DNA of 30,220 nt from Prevotella sp. UBA4376 (GTDB lineage: Bacteria > Bacteroidota > Bacteroidia > Bacteroidales > Bacteroidaceae): assembly GCA_002391185.1 (NCBI GenBank), contig DGRY01000016.1, positions 8,733 to 38,952 on the forward strand, in the 5' to 3' direction. Every line of letters begins with the position of its first letter. The first letter of the stretch is position 1. The notes beneath the pieces are model-generated. The model searched no databases, was not told where the DNA came from, and saw nothing but the letters and a program-made list of their open reading frames with translations. Both the position numbers and the translations under genes were made by a program. Shown piece after piece: positions 8,359-15,397 of this stretch.

Positions 8359-8459
8359 AATTTAAAAATATTCAATTTTCATTATTCAATATTCAATAGC
8401 ACGCCCTTGGCGTGCATATTTATCATTTATCATTTTTCATTTATCATTTAGCGAAGCGC
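8359..8459. repeat. Intergenic repeat block between the PAP2 and LtaS-like genes
   Basis: The spacer holds two AT-rich arrays of short repeated words (TTCAAT/TTCATT at about 8371-8396; ATCATTT/TTCATTT at about 8421-8450). Between them is a perfect 7-bp hairpin, GCACGCC-CTT-GGCGTGC (8399-8415). Positions 8437-8459, which cover the stop codon and last three codons of the LtaS-like gene, are an exact 23-nt reverse-complement match to 27930-27952. It is therefore part of a dispersed repeat. Confidence 0.7.
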
Positions 8460-10274
8460 AATATCATCATAAATCTTTTGAAGATAAGCCTGACCAGCTT
8501 TCAGATTCTTACCTTTATGCCTACCCTCATCGAGCATCAACTGTCGCGATTTATTATCAAAGATTATACGATTCTCGGCGGTTATCATTCCAAAAGCATC
8601 AGGAACAGTGAAGAAAGCAAAATGTGGCGAATTCTTGTCGAGCATATCCTTAGAGAAAACCATATCCTTGTGTTCAATGCCCATCTGACCAAGAAGAGTA
8701 GCTGCAATATCCTGCTGCGAACCAAGCGTGCTCACCTTCTGAGCCTTAGCAACAGCGCCACCTATCCATATCATTGGAATTTCATAGCGGTCGAAAGTGA
8801 AATTGTCGAAATTTTCGGGCCAGCAGCCTAAATGGTCGGGTACAAGGATAACAACACTATTCTTCCATCGTCCACTTTTCTTTAACCACGAAACAAAGCG
8901 CCCTACCTGTGCATCAGCATAGTTAAAAGCATTGAGGATAGGATTCTTCATTTTGTGCCAAGGCACATCATAAGGCTCGTGCGAACTACTTGTTTGCAGC
9001 ACTCTAAGCAACGGGCGCTTGCTTTTCTCGCTCTTAACAGAAGCAATAAGTCGTTCCACAACCGGACCATCAGGAACTCCCCATTTGCTCATTCGTTCAT
9101 CAACAGGAAAATCAACATCGCTTACAATATCAGTAAAACCCTGCGAAGTGAGATACGAACGCATATTAGTGAAATCGGCATCGCCTCCATAGAAATATTT
9201 CAAGTCGTAGCCTGTCTTGTGCAACTTTTGCGCAATAGAAGGTAGTCGATTGGTTTTCTGAGGATATTTCATTATACTCATAGTGGGCTGAGCAGGATAG
9301 CCACTAAGAATGGCTACCAGTCCGCGGTCGGTGCGGAAACTGTTGGCATAGAAATTATCAAAGAACACTCCCTCTTGAGATAGCTTAACCAAGTTAGGAG
9401 TAGCTCCCGTTTGCATAACATGGCGTGAAAAACTCTCAAGAACGAAGATATAAATGTCGGGACGACGAGTATTGAGAAGCTTCACCGAATCGTTGCTCGA
9501 GGTATAAACCATCTGACGAAAAAGCTTCTCTGCCTCAGCATCATTCATAAACCGATACTGACTGGCAAAATCATTTTCGTGCGACACACTCTCCATAAGA
9601 CTAAAGAAAGGATTCACTGCCGAATGATTCAATGACATCTTCTCGCTGAAATAAGCCTTGCCGGTATTGGTTGAAGCCACAGAGAAACCTCCACGGATAG
9701 GAATTATCAGCAGGGCCGTAAGCAGCACTATAGCAATCGAATCAATCAACTTTCTCGAATTACTTTCTGCACTATTCTTGCACTCCAAAATACTAATATA
9801 GAAATGACTTCTGAACAATAAATACAGAACAAAGGCTACACCAACTGTTGATACCAATCCTGCTATCAACATTCCCAAAGTGATACTTGCCATAGCATCT
9901 GCAGGAGACGAGAAGAAATAGAATAGGGGAGTTGAGTCGAGAGGAAATTTCCAATATGGATAAAGACCAATGTTCAACGAGAAAGTAGCAGATACCAGAA
10001 GAGATGCTATCACAAAATACGCTCTCCACACTACTTTAAGCCAATTACAACATGTCCAAACTGAAACTGCTATCAATAACGCAGGCAAGAGCGTGAGATA
10101 ACCACCCATCGACATGTCAAGAGGCAAGCCGTGATACATTACCACAAAAACATCAAAAAGAGAATACTCACCAACAGAATCTTTGCACATTAGCATGAAG
10201 AGAGGCTTCTGCAACATGAAAATAACAATCCAAGTGAGAAAAACCGATAAAAACCCAAATATTTTTTGTTTCAT
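8448..10274 (-). CDS. LtaS-like membrane sulfatase / phosphotransferase
   Basis: A 608-residue member of the alkaline-phosphatase/sulfatase superfamily resembling lipoteichoic acid synthase and phosphoglycerol transferases. Roughly the first 200 residues hold about five membrane segments; the rest is a periplasmic catalytic domain. Metal-binding and nucleophile positions known from LtaS can be matched: Glu in FVLESF, Thr315 in SFRTDRG, and Asp-His in VILVPDHLG. ATG 10274 is chosen over an upstream in-frame GTG (10295) because it directly starts the first membrane segment. Gram-negative Bacteroidetes lack lipoteichoic acid, so the enzyme more likely moves phosphoglycerol or phosphoethanolamine onto lipids or glycans; the substrate is unknown. 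The last three codons and the stop lie inside a dispersed repeat. Confidence 0.88.
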   Translation of the reverse strand: MKQKIFGFLSVFLTWIVIFMLQKPLFMLMCKDSVGEYSLFDVFVVMYHGLPLDMSMGGYLTLLPALLIAVSVWTCCNWLKVVWRAYFVIASLLVSATFSLNIGLYPYWKFPLDSTPLFYFFSSPADAMASITLGMLIAGLVSTVGVAFVLYLLFRSHFYISILECKNSAESNSRKLIDSIAIVLLTALLIIPIRGGFSVASTNTGKAYFSEKMSLNHSAVNPFFSLMESVSHENDFASQYRFMNDAEAEKLFRQMVYTSSNDSVKLLNTRRPDIYIFVLESFSRHVMQTGATPNLVKLSQEGVFFDNFYANSFRTDRGLVAILSGYPAQPTMSIMKYPQKTNRLPSIAQKLHKTGYDLKYFYGGDADFTNMRSYLTSQGFTDIVSDVDFPVDERMSKWGVPDGPVVERLIASVKSEKSKRPLLRVLQTSSSHEPYDVPWHKMKNPILNAFNYADAQVGRFVSWLKKSGRWKNSVVILVPDHLGCWPENFDNFTFDRYEIPMIWIGGAVAKAQKVSTLGSQQDIAATLLGQMGIEHKDMVFSKDMLDKNSPHFAFFTVPDAFGMITAENRIIFDNKSRQLMLDEGRHKGKNLKAGQAYLQKIYDDIALR

Positions 10275-10289
10275 TCCTGTGATTATAAT

Positions 10290-10391
10290 TTGCACTTAAT
10301 TCACTTCTTTTATTCTATTCTTGCACCTAATTCATTTCAGCAATTATATTATTGCAATATTAACTCGCTTCAGCAAATTATATAATTGCAC
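10290..10391. repeat. Decayed tandem repeat of about 31 bp
   Basis: TTGCA recurs at 10290, 10321, 10352 and 10386 (spacings 31, 31, 34). It is followed by similar text: CTTAATTCACTTC, CCTAATTCATTTCAGCAATTATAT, ATATTAACTCGCTTCAGCAAATTATAT and CTTACCCCACTTGCG. The array fills the gap between the HTH regulator gene and the LtaS-like gene; its last unit contains the stop codon of the regulator. Confidence 0.6.
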
Positions 10392-11414
10392 TTACCCCAC
10401 TTGCGTAGTGGCAATCCGTTTCTTTAGACAATCTAAAAGAGGCTCTGAAGGCGAAAGACCTAATTTAGAACGTATATGCACACGCTGACTACTTACATTT
10501 CCACGTGTCTTATCAAGAATAATGCATATCTCACTCGTAGATTTATCTTGCAACACCAGTCTGCAGATAGCTATTTCGGAAGGAGTGAGCTCTGGGAATA
10601 TTTCTGATAGATTATGCTGTGAAACCTCACGCTCCTTAATATAATTTTCTATTGTAGATATTAATCGATGACGAGCTTCAAGTGAAATGCTCTCCATGAA
10701 ATCGTGCGCTGCCGCGTTGCGTTCCTTATTCTTAACGCTTTTGTCGGACAAATGAACCAAAGAGGTAATCTGCTCTTTGTTAAGTCCCAGTTTTTCAATG
10801 ATGCGTTGTTCCTCGGTTTTAAGAGTGAGATTTTCTTTATGAAGCTTTTCAAGTTCCTTCGACATCTTAAAACCAAGAATAATAACAAGGATAAATATTA
10901 TCGAATATAATAAGAAATTCTGTTGCAAGTCGTTACTTCCAGAAACGATTATGCAAGCTGTATAGGTTGTCATGGCGCAGGCTGTTAAAAATATTGCAGC
11001 CTTTAGCATATATGAAGACACCAAAATAAAAGATAACAAATTTAATATGCCAATGTCGCTTGTTATAAGTGTATCTCTATTCTCAAAACAGCATGGGTAA
11101 AAAAGACAGAATATCATCTCTATGCTGACAAAAATAGACATCACAGCAGATAATATATACAAGGCTGTACGACATTGTATATAGCCAAGTAAGAACAGCG
11201 GAAAGGTTATAACAGCAAATAAAAGAATACAAATATTGATAACTGTATTGTAAGAACTATATGCACCTGTAAGTCCACAAACAGTAAACGACAACACACC
11301 AATAATAATAAATGTGACAGTGCACAACACCATAAACTGCTGATGCGATACTAATTCGCTCTTCTGACAATCTATAACATGTTGAATATTATGGAGTCTT
11401 TCTTTAAATTTCAT
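10392..11414 (-). CDS. Membrane-anchored LuxR-type HTH regulator
   Basis: A 340-residue protein with about six hydrophobic segments in its first two thirds, then a charged coiled-coil-like stretch (KELEKLHKENLTLKTEEQR) and a C-terminal helix-turn-helix of LuxR/GerE type (LTPSEIAICRLVLQDKST, then NVSSQRVHIRSKLGL). I infer that the membrane part senses an envelope or lipophilic signal and the HTH binds DNA. The open frame reaches 11492, but the consensus promoter at 11456-11487 lies inside that extension, so the ATG at 11414 is chosen. The LtaS-like gene follows 117 nt downstream on the same strand and a WG-repeat-like gene diverges from it; either could be a target. The specific signal is not recognisable. 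Confidence 0.8.
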   Translation of the reverse strand: MKFKERLHNIQHVIDCQKSELVSHQQFMVLCTVTFIIIGVLSFTVCGLTGAYSSYNTVINICILLFAVITFPLFLLGYIQCRTALYILSAVMSIFVSIEMIFCLFYPCCFENRDTLITSDIGILNLLSFILVSSYMLKAAIFLTACAMTTYTACIIVSGSNDLQQNFLLYSIIFILVIILGFKMSKELEKLHKENLTLKTEEQRIIEKLGLNKEQITSLVHLSDKSVKNKERNAAAHDFMESISLEARHRLISTIENYIKEREVSQHNLSEIFPELTPSEIAICRLVLQDKSTSEICIILDKTRGNVSSQRVHIRSKLGLSPSEPLLDCLKKRIATTQVG

Positions 11415-11455
11415 ATTTGTAAAGCAATTGCTGAAAACTATGATTTTTTGGTTTC

Positions 11456-11487
11456 CAAAAATACGAAAAAATATTATTTCAACCAAA
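11456..11487 (-). promoter_or_regulatory. Promoter of the membrane HTH regulator gene
   Basis: On the minus strand a TTTG -33 box (11484-11487) and a TATTTTTG -7 box (11456-11463) are separated by exactly 20 nt. The predicted transcript starts about 35-40 nt upstream of the ATG at 11414. This decides the start codon against the longer frame. Confidence 0.75.
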
Positions 11488-11501
11488 TTCAACTACAAGT
11501 A

Positions 11502-11533
11502 TTTGGTGAATTCAAATTAAATACCTACCTTTG
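11502..11533 (+). promoter_or_regulatory. Promoter of the WG-repeat-like gene
   Basis: A TTTG -33 box (11502-11505), a 20-nt gap and a TACCTTTG -7 box (11526-11533) match the consensus fully. Its -33 box is only 14 bp from the -33 box of the divergent regulator gene, so the two promoters form a compact back-to-back pair. Confidence 0.75.
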
Positions 11534-11555
11534 GTGCATTACATAAACTATAATT

Positions 11556-11560
11556 GGAGG
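11556..11560 (+). promoter_or_regulatory. Strong Shine-Dalgarno sequence
   Basis: GGAGG, extended to TTGGAGGG, lies 7 nt before the ATG at 11568. Most genes in this window lack such a match, as is usual in Bacteroidetes, so high translation of this gene is likely. Confidence 0.6.
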
Positions 11561-11567
11561 GTAAACC

Positions 11568-12239
11568 ATGAAGAAGATTACTATAGAAAACTTTGACGAA
11601 CTCTATGTTGACAATATAGAGCTTCAGCAGATTGATAAGTTCGTGTGTGATGAAATGGCACGCCAAATTCACAGGTATATCAAAGGAATGTCTGGATCAA
11701 AACAAATCATGCTAAAGTTTGAGGAAAGCATTCAAAAACTGTCTGTTCCTGAGAAAGAAAAAGCTATTGCAAGATACATTGACCTGAATAGAAAGGCGGT
11801 TAGTGGACTCGATTGGAAGATTATACTTGTAAGAGCTTCGGCAAACTATTGTGATACGTATGACTATTGGTTGAAACTTATTAATGATAAGCGGAAGGCT
11901 ATTCTATATCTACAACGGATAAAAAACAAATATCTGCGCTTCCACACCATCTTTGAGGAAAATGGTAAGTTTGGCATGAAAGACTATGAAGGTAACATTC
12001 TTGTACACGCACTGTATGATTTCTTAAGAACACCATATGTGTATGTGGATGATCTATGCATGATGCCGATAATAGCAGAGAAGAATGGCAAGATGGGACT
12101 GATTCTGCCTGATGGCAAAGACACTATTATTGCCGATTTTATTTACGATGACATACAATTAAGGGATGAGCCACCATACTTTGAGGGTATAATCGGCAAA
12201 AAGCATCAACTTATTGATAGGTATGGAGGAAAACATTAG
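11568..12239 (+). CDS. Unknown protein with C-terminal WG-repeat-like segment
   Basis: A 223-residue protein with no signal peptide or membrane segment, so probably cytoplasmic. I do not recognise the first 125 residues, which look helical and charged. From about residue 127 there are two to three units resembling WG repeats: EENGKFGMKDYEGNILV followed by YDF, then AEKNGKMGLILPDGKD followed by YDD, then IGKKHQLIDRYG. WG repeats are thought to mediate binding; no catalytic motif is visible. It has its own consensus promoter and a strong Shine-Dalgarno, diverges from a membrane HTH regulator gene, and stands alone. Its TAG stop directly abuts the inverted repeat at 12240. Confidence 0.75.
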   Translation: MKKITIENFDELYVDNIELQQIDKFVCDEMARQIHRYIKGMSGSKQIMLKFEESIQKLSVPEKEKAIARYIDLNRKAVSGLDWKIILVRASANYCDTYDYWLKLINDKRKAILYLQRIKNKYLRFHTIFEENGKFGMKDYEGNILVHALYDFLRTPYVYVDDLCMMPIIAEKNGKMGLILPDGKDTIIADFIYDDIQLRDEPPYFEGIIGKKHQLIDRYGGKH

Positions 12240-12330
12240 ACCTCTCCCCCCCTCCCTGCAGGGGTTTCTGTCCCCCGGAAACGGGGGAAACGAAGGGGGT
12301 GTAAAGACCATTGAGGGCGGGGGGAGAGGT
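12240..12330. repeat. 91-bp GC-rich palindromic element between convergent genes
   Basis: The ends are a perfect 12-bp inverted repeat, ACCTCTCCCCCC (12240-12251) and GGGGGGAGAGGT (12319-12330). In the middle is CCCCCG-GAAA-CGGGGG (12272-12287), a 6-bp stem with a GNRA-type tetraloop. The element fills the gap between two convergent genes almost exactly: 0 nt from the left stop codon and 2 nt from the right one. It may act as a terminator and is compositionally related to the ends of the element at 27848-28060. A short open frame across it, rich in Pro and Gly, is not a gene. Confidence 0.75.
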
Positions 12331-12332
12331 AA

Positions 12333-14117
12333 TCACTCCGCACTAAAATCAGATACCATTTTGCGATACATGCTATACATTCGGGTACGTGAGACGTAGC
12401 CTATCAACAAATTGTTTACATCAACAACTGGAAGGAAATTGCTGTTTGTTTTTTCAAATTTAGCCATAACATCCACCATTTTGTCGTCCTCGCCTAATGC
12501 GGCAGGACAAGGAGTCATTATCTGACTAACCGTGAAACGGTGATACAATTCCGTGCGGAACATGATATGACGTATTTTAGAAATATCAACTTCGCCAAGC
12601 AGTATTCCTGCGCTGTCAAGAACAGGTAGGAAAGCTGTATGGCTCTTACTGATGGCATTTACGAGTTTTCCTAAAGGCATATCTGGCGAAACAGAGGTGA
12701 ACTGCCGGTCTATTATACTCTCCAGACTCATAAGTGTAAGTACAGAATTGTCTGTGTGATGAGTAAGAAGCTTTCCTTCTCGTGCGAGTCGCATGCCATA
12801 AATGCTATGCGGCTCAAAAATGTTGATGGTGAGGTAAGACACTATGCAAACAATCATTAAAGGCATAAAAAGCTGATAACCACCTGTGGTTTCTGCTATA
12901 AGGAATACACCAGTGAGTGGAGCGTGCATGACTCCTGCCATGACTCCTGCCATACCCATAAGGGTGAAGTTCTTCTCTGGAATATAAACACCTATTTGGT
13001 TCATATTCCATATACGGGAAAAGAAAAAGCCTGAGAAACCACCAATGAAGAGTGAAGGAGCAAAGGTACCACCACAACCGCCAGCACCATTAGTGGCTGA
13101 TGTGGCAAAGACTTTTGTGAAAAGAACCAAACCGATATACACAACCAGCAAATCGCTGTCTCCTGCAAATAAAGAGTTGTTCATCACCTGATTCCAGTCT
13201 GCCACAGTCTTACCATCAAGCAGTATGTTCAAACTGCTATATCCTTCTCCGTAAAGTGATGGGAAAAGGAATATCAAACTGCTAAGCATGAAACCGCCAA
13301 GCAGCAGTTTGGCGTAGGGACGATCTTTTAGTTTTGCAAACACATTCTCGCATGCTGTCATGGAACGCATGAAATACAAACTAACAAAACCACAGAATAC
13401 TCCAAGAAGCAGACATGCCGGAACACGTTCAAGCAGCCAAGCGTTATCAAGATGGAATGTAAACAGCTGATCGCTACCCACAAAGATATACGTGAAACAA
13501 GTTGCCGTTACACAAGCTATCAGGATAGGCAACAGTGAAGCCATGGTGAGATCAACCATCAAAACCTCAAGGGTGAATACTAACCCTGCTATAGGAGCCT
13601 TGAAAACTCCTGCAATAGCTGCTGCCGCACCTGCGCCAACAAGTAACATCATGGTTCGGTTGTCGGTTTTGAATATCTTGCCGAAATTAGAACCGATAGC
13701 AGCACCTGTTAACACGATAGGAGCCTCTGCACCTACCGAACCACCAAAACCAATGGTTATTCCAGATGCAACAACAGAACTCCAGCAGTTATGACCTGGC
13801 AGTCGTGAGCGTTTTGTGCTAATGGCATACAGCACTCTTGTAATACCATGTGAAATATTATCCTTAACAACATGGCGTACGAAAAGTGATGTGAGATAAA
13901 TTCCCAGAACAGGGAATATCAAATACAAGAAGTTTGCACTCTCTGTGTTGAAGCCACGAGTGCAAAGCCATTGTATCTGATGAATAATACTATGTAGAAT
14001 AAAACCTGCAACAGATGCAAAAAAACCAATAAAAAAAGCAAGCACGAGAGTCATTTGCTTATCTGTAACATGATTCTCGCGCCAGTTATTGAGCTTATTT
14101 ACAGTTAGTTTCTTCAC
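12333..14117 (-). CDS. ClC-family chloride channel/transporter with two CBS domains
   Basis: A 594-residue integral membrane protein. The ClC core spans about residues 20-430, with GGSVGAEAP holding the gating Glu131, GAGGCGGTFAPSLFIG, and APLTGVFLIAETTGG. Two CBS domains follow (about 455-510 and 530-590; FLPVLDSAG and FLPVVDVNN), usually nucleotide-sensing. Counting from the conserved AP of FKAPIAGLVF, the site equivalent to the proton glutamate E203 of E. coli ClC-ec1 is Val185, as in ClC channels, so uncoupled chloride conduction is plausible. The start codon is GTG (14115-14117); no in-frame ATG lies between it and the upstream stop. The gene begins 21 nt after tsaC on the same strand and is probably co-transcribed with it. 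Confidence 0.92.
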   Translation of the reverse strand: MKKLTVNKLNNWRENHVTDKQMTLVLAFFIGFFASVAGFILHSIIHQIQWLCTRGFNTESANFLYLIFPVLGIYLTSLFVRHVVKDNISHGITRVLYAISTKRSRLPGHNCWSSVVASGITIGFGGSVGAEAPIVLTGAAIGSNFGKIFKTDNRTMMLLVGAGAAAAIAGVFKAPIAGLVFTLEVLMVDLTMASLLPILIACVTATCFTYIFVGSDQLFTFHLDNAWLLERVPACLLLGVFCGFVSLYFMRSMTACENVFAKLKDRPYAKLLLGGFMLSSLIFLFPSLYGEGYSSLNILLDGKTVADWNQVMNNSLFAGDSDLLVVYIGLVLFTKVFATSATNGAGGCGGTFAPSLFIGGFSGFFFSRIWNMNQIGVYIPEKNFTLMGMAGVMAGVMHAPLTGVFLIAETTGGYQLFMPLMIVCIVSYLTINIFEPHSIYGMRLAREGKLLTHHTDNSVLTLMSLESIIDRQFTSVSPDMPLGKLVNAISKSHTAFLPVLDSAGILLGEVDISKIRHIMFRTELYHRFTVSQIMTPCPAALGEDDKMVDVMAKFEKTNSNFLPVVDVNNLLIGYVSRTRMYSMYRKMVSDFSAE

Positions 14118-14138
14118 TTTTATATTTTATTCCGAAAG

Positions 14139-14714
14139 TTATCTTATTACCTTAACATTTCCATTCTTGTCCAATTTTACTATGCTGCTCGGCTTATGAG
14201 GCTTGTGCTCCTGACGGCGGCTCCAGCATACATAGTCAACGGCATTGAGAATTTCTTCGCTTATGTCACCATAATTTTGAGCTGCAGGTTCTCCACTTAT
14301 ATTGGCACTGGTGCTCACAATAGGCTTTTGGAAACGGAAACATAGTTCTTTTGAGAATTTCTCCTGAGTAATGCGCATTGCTAAACTGCCGTCCTCGGAA
14401 ACAAGGTTTGGAGCAATATTAACCGCATCATCAAGGATAACTGTTGTTGGACGTTCGCCTTCGGCTATAGAATCAAAGAGTTCCCATGCTACAGATGGGA
14501 TGTTGCGAAAATATTTCTGTAAACGATTGTCTGAGTCAACAAGGCATATAAGAGCCTTGCTATCATCGCGATGTTTTATTGCATATACTTTAGCAACTGC
14601 TTCTGGATTTGTTGCATCACAGCCAATACCCCATACGGTATCTGTTGGATAAAGGATTACACCACCCTGTTTCATACAAGCAATTGCATTTTTTATATCT
14701 TCCTGTTGTGTCAT
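14139..14714 (-). CDS. tsaC: L-threonylcarbamoyladenylate synthase (TsaC/Sua5/YrdC)
   Basis: A 191-residue cytoplasmic enzyme that makes threonylcarbamoyl-AMP from threonine, bicarbonate and ATP, the first step of t6A37 tRNA modification. Visible signatures: GGVILYPTDTVWGIGCDA near the N-terminus, YAIKHRDDSKALICLVD, and the C-terminal STSANISGEPA. The length fits the short TsaC form; the C-terminal Sua5 domain is absent. It is the first gene of a two-gene minus-strand unit with the ClC channel, a pairing with no obvious functional logic. A weak -7-like element lies about 30 nt upstream. Confidence 0.93.
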   Translation of the reverse strand: MTQQEDIKNAIACMKQGGVILYPTDTVWGIGCDATNPEAVAKVYAIKHRDDSKALICLVDSDNRLQKYFRNIPSVAWELFDSIAEGERPTTVILDDAVNIAPNLVSEDGSLAMRITQEKFSKELCFRFQKPIVSTSANISGEPAAQNYGDISEEILNAVDYVCWSRRQEHKPHKPSSIVKLDKNGNVKVIR

Positions 14715-14741
14715 AATAAAAAACTAATACTATAGTGTTTG

Positions 14742-14749
14742 CGAAATTA
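14742..14749 (-). promoter_or_regulatory. Weak -7 element upstream of tsaC
   Basis: The minus strand reads TAATTTCG, one mismatch from TAnnTTTG, 28 nt before the tsaC ATG. I did not find a clear -33 TTTG partner. Confidence 0.35.
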
Positions 14750-15220
14750 ATACATTTTTTGAATAACTCCAAAAAAACAATAATTATTTTATTCAAGTTT
14801 CACTTGTTTTGCAAGTGTTGCTTGCTTAAGAAGATAAAAAAGAAATAGAAGAAGTAATTGTGGTAAATCTGAGTAAAATGGTTTATAATTTCGTACCATT
14901 CTTTTGACTTTGCGCAAAATGAGGATTTACTCCTTAAAAAGGTGCTACAGGCAGCATACAACCAGCTTATAGCCAGCATGTAGATAGCTCGCTTCCTGCT
15001 CAACCCCCTATAAATAAAGGACTTTTGAGACTGTCTGTTAGCTGTTTCTATGTAGTTTATAATAACTTTGTGTTATAGTAATGGCGTGTTTTTGAGGAGA
15101 GATAGTTGGGTGTAAAACTTTACAAATTCTTTGTCGCTTAATCTTTCTAACTCCTAAATGCCTGATTATCTTTAACTGAAGAGAATCAGCTACGATTGCT
15201 TGTGAAGATAAAATAATATG
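14750..15220. other. Non-coding stretch without a supported gene
   Basis: About 470 nt hold only short frames with no recognisable protein features. Two overlapping hairpins share an arm near 14801-14825: CACTTG/CAAGTG and GCAAG/CTTGC. Another inverted pair, ATGGT/ACCAT, lies near 14880-14900, the 11-bp periodic repeat is at 14942-14996, and an isolated -7-like TAACTTTG is at 15063-15070 with no gene after it. It could be regulatory, a remnant of a lost gene, or spacer. Confidence 0.5.
14942..14996. repeat. Five imperfect 11-bp tandem units
   Basis: Consecutive 11-mers are GTGCTACAGGC, AGCATACAACC, AGCTTATAGCC, AGCATGTAGAT and AGCTCGCTTCC, with a rough consensus AGCWTATAGCC. The period is close to one helical turn. 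The function is unknown. Confidence 0.5.
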
Positions 15221-15375
15221 GTGCTGCACTTGGGAATACAAATTAAAAAAAAGTTTTTTATTTTGTTATTCCACTCGTTTGCTGTATCTTTAGTGTCCTG
15301 AAGATGTGCTTCACTCGGGAATACAAATTAAAAAAAGTTTTTTATTTTGTTATTCCACTCGTTTGCTGTATCTTT
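15221..15375 (+). repeat. Direct duplication of a 70-bp promoter segment
   Basis: Copy 1 (15221-15291) and copy 2 (15306-15375) differ at two bases and by one A in a run. Each contains a near-perfect internal inverted repeat (GGAATACAAATTAAAAAA against TTTTTTATTTTGTTATTCC) and ends in a promoter. In copy 1 the -7 box reads TATCTTTA, in copy 2 TATCTTTG, so copy 2 keeps the better match. Confidence 0.9.
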
Positions 15376-15376
15376 G
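15346..15376 (+). promoter_or_regulatory. Promoter of the DUF4199/GT2 operon
   Basis: A TTTG -33 box (15346-15349), a 19-nt gap and a TATCTTTG -7 box (15369-15376) lie 22 nt before the ATG at 15398. A degenerate twin is present at 15262-15292 in the upstream copy of the duplication. The -33 box lies in the right arm of the AT-rich inverted repeat. Confidence 0.75.
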
Positions 15377-15397
15377 CAATCAATTAGATTATTAATA

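Noticed and set aside
8371..8450. Possible CRISPR-like array of ATCATTT words
   Set aside because: Units are only 6-8 nt and directly adjacent, with no spacers and no cas genes; this is low-complexity repeat sequence.
12214..12399. Short plus-strand frame rich in Pro and Gly across the GC-rich palindrome
   Set aside because: It is translation of an intergenic inverted repeat running into the antisense of the ClC gene; not a protein gene.
14800..15241. Two minus-strand frames of 67 codons each in the long intergenic stretch, considered as a transposase remnant
   Set aside because: No transposase motif, no terminal repeats and no coding-like residue composition could be supported; left as non-coding.
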